NCBI GenBank assembly: GCA_018064825.1
Contig: JAGHUL010000069.1
Coordinates: forward strand, 1 to 40,556
Direction of reading: 5' to 3'
Source of the DNA: Candidatus Colivicinus equi
GTDB lineage: Bacteria > Bacillota_I > Bacilli_A > Erysipelotrichales > Erysipelotrichaceae
Length of the DNA stretch: 40,556 bases
Under the pieces are notes generated by a model, which had not been told where the DNA came from, did no database searches, and saw nothing but the letters and a program-made list of their open reading frames with translations. Below are positions 35,958 through 40,556 of the stretch, in pieces (the first letter of the stretch is position 1; each line of letters opens with the position of its first letter). Both the position numbers and the translations under genes were made by a program.

Positions 35958-37034
35958 TTATCTTTGCGTAATCATGAGTATTATAAACATCACAATTGTT
36001 ATGGCTAAGAAAATAATAAAACCATAACTAATTGTGCGCTTTGGATCAGCAGGAAGATTGCCCGAGAATTTTCCTGTCTGACCATTCATTGCGAAGTTAT
36101 ATACTTTACCATTATATTTTGCGGAAAAAATGTAGATAGGTAATAAAGCATAAGATACTTTACCATTATCAAATCTTACATTGCTTGAAAGTGGAAATAC
36201 TGTAGTGTATCCAATTAGAGTAGCTGAAATTGCTTCTGTTGTAGAATTTTTAATTCTTTCATTAGCTCTTTTAATTGCACTATCAGAATCAACATCATAT
36301 TGATTAGATAAATAACCAGCTAAATATGCAGTGTTAAAATCGACAGCTTTTGAAAAATCAAATGGTTCTAGCGCTTCTAGTAATTCAGCTGGTAGATTGT
36401 CTGAACCATCAACTGGAACATGTGAAAAAGATACATTGCCATCTCGATATACAAGATAGTGATCAATTTCTTCAATATCGTAATCAGCTGTTGAATATGC
36501 TCTCATTCTTGTAGCATTAAATCTTGCTTGACAAGAACAATCACAATCAAATAGCCAATATGGTACATATAAGCCATTTATCTTATCGACAACCTTTTCA
36601 AATGAAAAATCTCTAGCTAGTAATTTCTTACTCTTTAGATATTTACTAAACTCCTGTTTAGCTTGTTCCTTAGTATATTTGAATGGAATAACTAAATCTG
36701 GTTTATAGATATCTTTTAATTTATCTTCAACGATGACATTGTTTCCACAATATGGACACTGACAAGAACTTGTTGTCTTATCGCCAATTACTTCACCACC
36801 ACAAGAAGGACAAACATATACTATTTGTCCTGAATCGTTATCCATTGTTTGTGAAGTGTATTCTTGCCAACCAAAAGAATCTGTTTCAATGTTTTCTTCC
36901 GCTTGCATTGATTGCAGAGTCTCAATATCATATTCCGTGCCACAGTGTGCACATTTTAATTTTTGTGTTCCTGGATCAAAAGGTATTGATGCTCCGCAAT
37001 TTGGACACTTATATTGCGAAACGTTTGTTGCCAT
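35958..37034 (-). CDS. ydjG: Zinc-ribbon membrane protein (YdjG type)
   Basis: The 358-aa protein has two N-terminal zinc ribbons: CPNCGASIPFD ... CAHCG (Cys 10, 13, 28, 31) and CPSCGGEV ... CPYCG (about 74-97). A large alpha/beta domain follows, with VPYWLFDCDCSCQARF near the middle, and then one C-terminal membrane span (about 333-354, GFIIFLAITIVMFIILM). Its ribbons face the cytosol if the tail anchors it. It overlaps the SPFH gene stop by one base (37034). It belongs to the stress module described with the TPM gene. Confidence 0.88.
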   Translation of the reverse strand: MATNVSQYKCPNCGASIPFDPGTQKLKCAHCGTEYDIETLQSMQAEENIETDSFGWQEYTSQTMDNDSGQIVYVCPSCGGEVIGDKTTSSCQCPYCGNNVIVEDKLKDIYKPDLVIPFKYTKEQAKQEFSKYLKSKKLLARDFSFEKVVDKINGLYVPYWLFDCDCSCQARFNATRMRAYSTADYDIEEIDHYLVYRDGNVSFSHVPVDGSDNLPAELLEALEPFDFSKAVDFNTAYLAGYLSNQYDVDSDSAIKRANERIKNSTTEAISATLIGYTTVFPLSSNVRFDNGKVSYALLPIYIFSAKYNGKVYNFAMNGQTGKFSGNLPADPKRTISYGFIIFLAITIVMFIILMITQR

Positions 37035-38134
37035 TATTGTTCCTTACCGCAATATGGACAGAATCTAGAATCTGCAGTAATTTGTTTACCACAATATTTA
37101 CAATATCTTACTTCTCCAGTTGGAGCTTGTGTTTGAGTTTGTTGAGATTGCATGCCATAGAAACCTTGAGCATTTGCGCCAGCATTCATAGCCATGTTCA
37201 TACCCATGAAGCCCATACCAGCACCATTAGCGTTATTAGCTGCATCTCTCATAGCATCAGCTTGAGCAGTAACTAAAGTTGCGCCAGCCATGTTAGGATC
37301 TTTATTAACTGCTGCTTTTTGAAGTTCCTTAATCATGTCTTCATCTTCTTTAGAAGCACTGATTGAATTAACGCCAAATGAAACAACATTAATACCACGT
37401 AAATCAGCCCACTTTGTACTTAATTGATTATTTAATTCATCAACCATTTCTGTTGTGTGTGCTGGAATTTCTGAATATCTAACACCTGTTGCAGAAATCT
37501 TTGCGAATACTGGTTGTAAAGCTGTTAGTAATTCACTCTTCATTTGTTGAGCTAAATCTTCTTTTGTAATAGCAGAAGATACATTGCCTGCAACATTCTT
37601 ATAGAAAAGAAGTGGATTGACAATCTTGAATGAATATTCACCATTGCATCTAACTGAAATGTCTACATCTAGATTAATGTTTCTATCAATAACTCTAAAA
37701 GGAATAGGTGTAGTTGTTCCATATAGATTGTTTAAAATCTCTTTAGTGTTTACATAATAAACTCTTTGATTCTTAGCAGCGATACCACCATATGTAAATC
37801 TGCCGATCATTTCTTTGAATGTATCAGCGATGCCTTTGAAACCACCATCAAAAATTGATGGAGATTTTGTTGTATCAAATGTATAGTTGCCAGGTTCGTT
37901 TGCAACTTCCAAAATTTGACCTTCATCAACGATTAGTGCACATTGACCATCAGCTACAACAATTCCTGAACCATTAGTAATAACATCTGGATCAGCGAAT
38001 AATGATGATGAACCTTTCTTAACGCCCTTTGTAATAAGTGTGTCATTATTTAAAGAATCACACACAAAATAATCTTTCCAAGTATCAGCTAAAGTGCCTG
38101 CAAAAGCACCTATACCTGCCTTAATTAATCCCAT
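37034..38134 (-). CDS. ydjI: SPFH/virion-core-like protein with C-terminal zinc ribbon (YdjI type)
   Basis: The 366-aa SPFH (band 7) protein has an N-terminal GLIKAGIGAFAGTLADTWKD, central SPFH core (VRCNGEYSFKIVNPLLFY ... RGINVVSFGVNSI), a Met/Ala/Gly/Gln-rich segment (about 310-340) and a terminal zinc ribbon CKYCGKQI ... CPYCGKEQ. In Bacillus YdjI localises to membrane sites with PspA. No pspA homologue lies next to this operon. AGGAGG precedes the ATG by 7 nt. Confidence 0.9.
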   Translation of the reverse strand: MGLIKAGIGAFAGTLADTWKDYFVCDSLNNDTLITKGVKKGSSSLFADPDVITNGSGIVVADGQCALIVDEGQILEVANEPGNYTFDTTKSPSIFDGGFKGIADTFKEMIGRFTYGGIAAKNQRVYYVNTKEILNNLYGTTTPIPFRVIDRNINLDVDISVRCNGEYSFKIVNPLLFYKNVAGNVSSAITKEDLAQQMKSELLTALQPVFAKISATGVRYSEIPAHTTEMVDELNNQLSTKWADLRGINVVSFGVNSISASKEDEDMIKELQKAAVNKDPNMAGATLVTAQADAMRDAANNANGAGMGFMGMNMAMNAGANAQGFYGMQSQQTQTQAPTGEVRYCKYCGKQITADSRFCPYCGKEQ

Positions 38135-38185
38135 ATAAAATACCTCCTAATGTATATATTAATAATATCATTTTTGAAAATGCAT

Positions 38186-38191
38186 TATAAT
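38186..38191 (+). promoter_or_regulatory. -10 box directly before the TraB-family gene
   Basis: A perfect TATAAT (38186-38191) is separated from the ATG by only 7 nt and is not followed by a Shine-Dalgarno, so transcription would start at or next to the ATG. The -35 (TAATAT, 38163-38168) is weak. Confidence 0.5.
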
Positions 38192-38198
38192 AGAGACT

Positions 38199-39362
38199 AT
38201 GAACGAGAACATAGTAAAACTTACTTATCAAGAAAAAGAAATCTACTTAGTAAAAACGGCTCACGTATCTAAGAATTCTGTTCAAGATGTTATCGATTGC
38301 GTAAACGAAGTCAATCCTGATGCCATCGCCATTGAACTAGATGAACAAAGATACAAATCAATGATTGAAAAAGATAAATGGCGTGACACGGACATTGTCA
38401 AAATAATCAAAGATGGTCAAGTTGGTTTTTTACTAGTAAATGTTATTCTTTCTAGTTTTCAAAGAAGAATGGCCAAATCAATGGATTCTAACACTGGCGC
38501 CGAAATGATGAAAGGCATTGAATTAGCCAATGAAAGAAATACGGAATTAGTTTTAGCAGATAGATCAATCAAGGCTACCTTCTCACGTATTTGGAATAAA
38601 CTAGGTCTTTGGGAAAAATCAAAATTATTAACTTCAATTATCACATCGATATTTGATAACGAAGAGATTTCAGAAGAAGAGCTTGCGAAATTAAAAGAAG
38701 CAGATGCTTTGGAAGCAGCACTAAGCGAAGTGGGAAAAGAATTCCCAATGGTTAAAAAGGTCTTGGTTGATGAAAGAGATGCTTATTTAGCGCAAAAGAT
38801 AAAGAGCGCAAAAGGAAATAAGATTGTTGCTATCATCGGTGCCGCACACGCGAAAGGTATTGAAAGAAATCTAAATAATGATGTTGATATCAATGAGTTA
38901 AATGATACTGGAAGTAAGAATAAGAAAAAATCCATCATTAAATGGATTATTCCTATCGCTTTAATCGCAATGGTTGTTTATACGATCATCAACAATTCAA
39001 ATCTTGGTCTACAACAACTAAAAGCTTGGGTATTGTGGAATGGCACACTTAGTGCTCTTGGTGTATTGTGTGCTGGTGGCCACATTCTTTCTATCGTTAC
39101 TGCTTTCATTATGGCTCCTATCACTTCTTTAAACCCTGTACTTGCGGCTGGTTGGTTTGCAGGTATGGTTGAAGCAATGGTAAGAAAACCAAAAGTAAAA
39201 GATTTTGAAGATATCGCAAAAGATACAGAAACTGTTAAAGGTTTCTGGAAAAATAGAGTTACAAAAACTCTAATGGTCGTAATATTCGCCAACCTATTCT
39301 CAACAATCGGAACATTCGTATCTGGTATTGGTATTGTAAAAGCGTTTATTGAAACTCTATAG
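38199..39362 (+). CDS. TraB/PrgY-family membrane protein
   Basis: A 387-aa protein of the TraB (EreA/ChaN-like) family, proposed to be membrane metallopeptidases; enterococcal TraB/PrgY shuts down the producer's own pheromone. Motifs in order: KTAHVSKNSVQDV (20-32) with the conserved H, IAIELDEQRY (43-52) and IIGAAHAKGIERNL (213-226) with the second conserved His. C-terminal membrane spans follow (about 247-263, 280-310, 315-335, 355-380). Its 3' end overlaps the end of alr by 17 nt, tail to tail. Its chromosomal role is not known. Confidence 0.9.
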   Translation: MNENIVKLTYQEKEIYLVKTAHVSKNSVQDVIDCVNEVNPDAIAIELDEQRYKSMIEKDKWRDTDIVKIIKDGQVGFLLVNVILSSFQRRMAKSMDSNTGAEMMKGIELANERNTELVLADRSIKATFSRIWNKLGLWEKSKLLTSIITSIFDNEEISEEELAKLKEADALEAALSEVGKEFPMVKKVLVDERDAYLAQKIKSAKGNKIVAIIGAAHAKGIERNLNNDVDINELNDTGSKNKKKSIIKWIIPIALIAMVVYTIINNSNLGLQQLKAWVLWNGTLSALGVLCAGGHILSIVTAFIMAPITSLNPVLAAGWFAGMVEAMVRKPKVKDFEDIAKDTETVKGFWKNRVTKTLMVVIFANLFSTIGTFVSGIGIVKAFIETL

Positions 39363-40443
39363 AATTATTAAAACGTCTATCAACTTGGTATCTTAATTTA
39401 CCATTCTCATAATATTTTCTACATAGGCGGTCATTTAAACTTACTAGGAGCTCATAGTTAATAATATTAACTTCTTGAGCTCTTTTATTTACATCGATGT
39501 GGCCACCTAATAGTTCAACTTCTTTGCCGACTTCATGATATTCATCCACGTGTATCATCATCATATCCATGCAGATATTGCCAATAATAGTTCCATATTC
39601 ACCATCTACATACGCTTGATGATTGACATTGACTTTCTTGAATCCATCCGCATAGCCTAAAGGAATAGTAATGATATATCCTTTGCCGTTAGAAGTATAG
39701 TGGCGATTATAAGAAACCGTTTCTCCTTTATCAACTTGTTTAATAGCAATGATTTCACTCATTAATGTTACGCATGGCTTAATATCACATGGATAAGTGC
39801 TGTATCCTAATAAACCTAAACCAACTCGGCAATGAGTTGAAATATCATCATCTATAACTAGACTCGCATCAGTTGCACACATATGGATATATTTGAAATC
39901 GTAATCAAGATTTTTAACTGTATCTTTAAATAGTTGATATTGTTTTTTTGAATAATCAATATCTTCATCAGCACTAGAAAAATGTGACATAACGCCTTCA
40001 ACTATCGCGCCTTTATTAATTAATGTATTTAACATATCCTTGGCATCTTCAGGTTTTACACCAAGACGGTTCATACCAGTATTAAGTTTTAGATGCACTT
40101 TAACATCATGAAGATCAGCTTTATCAACATATTCTTTTGACACACTAACAATACTTATGTTGTTATCCCTTACGACATCTAATGCTTCTATTGGCACATA
40201 GCTTAATGCCAATATTTCACCTTTGACGTCGTGACTTCTTAAACTCATTGCTTCATCTAAACTAGATACTGCAAAGAAATCTACACCAACTTCATTTAAA
40301 GCTTTAGCCTCCATGTAATCAATAACGCCATAACCATCAGCCTTAACAACAGCAATAAGTTTCTTATGTGTATTATTCATAAAAAACTTTGCATTGTTTT
40401 TAAGTTTATCTAGTTCGATTTTTACGTATGAATTTCTGTACAT
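39346..40443 (-). CDS. alr: Alanine racemase
   Basis: A PLP enzyme that makes D-alanine for peptidoglycan. In the 365-aa protein, Lys34 in VVKADGYG is the PLP anchor and the second catalytic Tyr is in GETVSYNRHYTS. The region IGNICMDMMMIHVDE is the conserved MDQ-like core (here MDM). The usual GHG after the lysine motif is replaced by GVI, which is unusual. The start MYRNSYVKIELDKLKNN fits the family. No Shine-Dalgarno lies upstream, and a TATAGA box (40457-40452) ends 8 nt before the ATG, so the mRNA may be leaderless. Confidence 0.94.
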   Translation of the reverse strand: MYRNSYVKIELDKLKNNAKFFMNNTHKKLIAVVKADGYGVIDYMEAKALNEVGVDFFAVSSLDEAMSLRSHDVKGEILALSYVPIEALDVVRDNNISIVSVSKEYVDKADLHDVKVHLKLNTGMNRLGVKPEDAKDMLNTLINKGAIVEGVMSHFSSADEDIDYSKKQYQLFKDTVKNLDYDFKYIHMCATDASLVIDDDISTHCRVGLGLLGYSTYPCDIKPCVTLMSEIIAIKQVDKGETVSYNRHYTSNGKGYIITIPLGYADGFKKVNVNHQAYVDGEYGTIIGNICMDMMMIHVDEYHEVGKEVELLGGHIDVNKRAQEVNIINYELLVSLNDRLCRKYYENGKLRYQVDRRFNNSIEFQ

Positions 40444-40451
40444 AATTACAT

Positions 40452-40457
40452 TCTATA
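40452..40457 (-). promoter_or_regulatory. Possible -10 box of alr
   Basis: TATAGA on the minus strand, 8 nt before the alr ATG; the -35 is weak. It shares its region with the divergent tRNA promoter. Confidence 0.3.
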
Positions 40458-40461
40458 CTAT

Positions 40462-40491
40462 TTGACTTTATTATTTTCTATGTGTTATCAT
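40462..40491 (+). promoter_or_regulatory. Promoter of the tRNA-Val gene
   Basis: TTGACT (40462-40467), 18-bp spacer, TATCAT (40486-40491), putting the start near 40498, ten bases before the mature tRNA 5' end. Confidence 0.75.
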
Positions 40492-40507
40492 ATGTAAGCA
40501 CATAAGT

Positions 40508-40556
40508 GGAGGCTTAGCTCAGTTGGGAGAGCATCTGCCTTACAAGCAGAGGGTCA
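40508..40556 (+). tRNA. tRNA-Val (anticodon TAC), truncated by the window end
   Basis: Acceptor strand GGAGGCT, T8-A9, D-arm GCTC-AGTTGGGA-GAGC, then anticodon stem TCTGC-CTTACAA-GCAGA with anticodon TAC (Val), then the variable loop start GGGTC. The T-arm and 3' acceptor strand lie beyond the window. Nothing in the visible part departs from a normal tRNA. Confidence 0.93.

Noticed and set aside
35100-40500. Recurring ATCATATGT-like words (19324, about 35107 on minus, 40487), similar to the toxin-antitoxin palindrome
   Set aside because: Only about nine bases are shared and such words are expected near once by chance in 40 kb of AT-rich DNA; the two outer copies are not palindromic beyond it.
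1-40556. CRISPR arrays, insertion sequences, prophage or integrase genes
   Set aside because: I saw no repeat-spacer pattern, transposase, integrase or phage structural gene in any frame.

Overview
The window comes from a low-GC, Gram-positive (Firmicutes) chromosome that uses the standard genetic code: Trp is TGG, and TGA serves as a stop, for example at the end of the NADAR gene. Several traits point to Erysipelotrichia or a close relative of the Mollicutes. These are the loss of rpmD from the spc cluster, an Asn at the rifampicin position of RpoB as in Mollicutes, zinc-binding forms of S14, L36 and adenylate kinase, and an enlarged RpoB. The placement is an inference from gene content; there is no 16S gene in the window.

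Layout. Positions 1-14387 hold one long minus-strand ribosomal operon (S10-spc-alpha), running from rpsJ to rplQ with secY, adk, map, infA and rpoA embedded. It starts at a near-consensus sigma-A promoter with a folded 120-nt leader and ends at an intrinsic terminator (32-53). Next come smpB and secG (minus). A small plus-strand operon follows (15376-16990): an unknown protein, a NADAR-family N-glycosidase and a second unknown protein. Then on minus are an APC permease, a HepT/MNT (type VII) toxin-antitoxin-like pair with altered features, and the polyamine ABC operon potABCD, whose leader carries a terminator/antiterminator and an elaborate fold. A Gfo/Idh/MocA oxidoreductase lies between this operon and rpoC. 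The rplJ-rplL-rsmC-rpoB-rpoC operon (25014-34767) has a classic L10-type attenuator. A tiny hydrophobic ORF with its own terminator (plus, 34886-35071) separates it from a YdjI/YdjG/YdjH-type membrane-stress module. A TraB-family protein (plus), alanine racemase (minus) and a truncated tRNA-Val (plus) end the window.

Most of the window is housekeeping translation and transcription machinery. The parts most worth following up are: (1) the roughly 250-nt potABCD leader, which looks like an OFF riboswitch or attenuator of a class I do not recognise; (2) the PotA ATPase, whose TOBE region is interrupted by about 180 residues forming two similar repeats; (3) the HepT-like protein that has lost the catalytic His of RX4HXY, paired with a nucleotidyltransferase that seems to have gained a ribbon-helix-helix domain and a palindromic operator; (4) a 42-codon membrane peptide gene closed by a long-range RNA stem; (5) several genes whose -10 box lies directly before the start codon, which suggests leaderless mRNAs.
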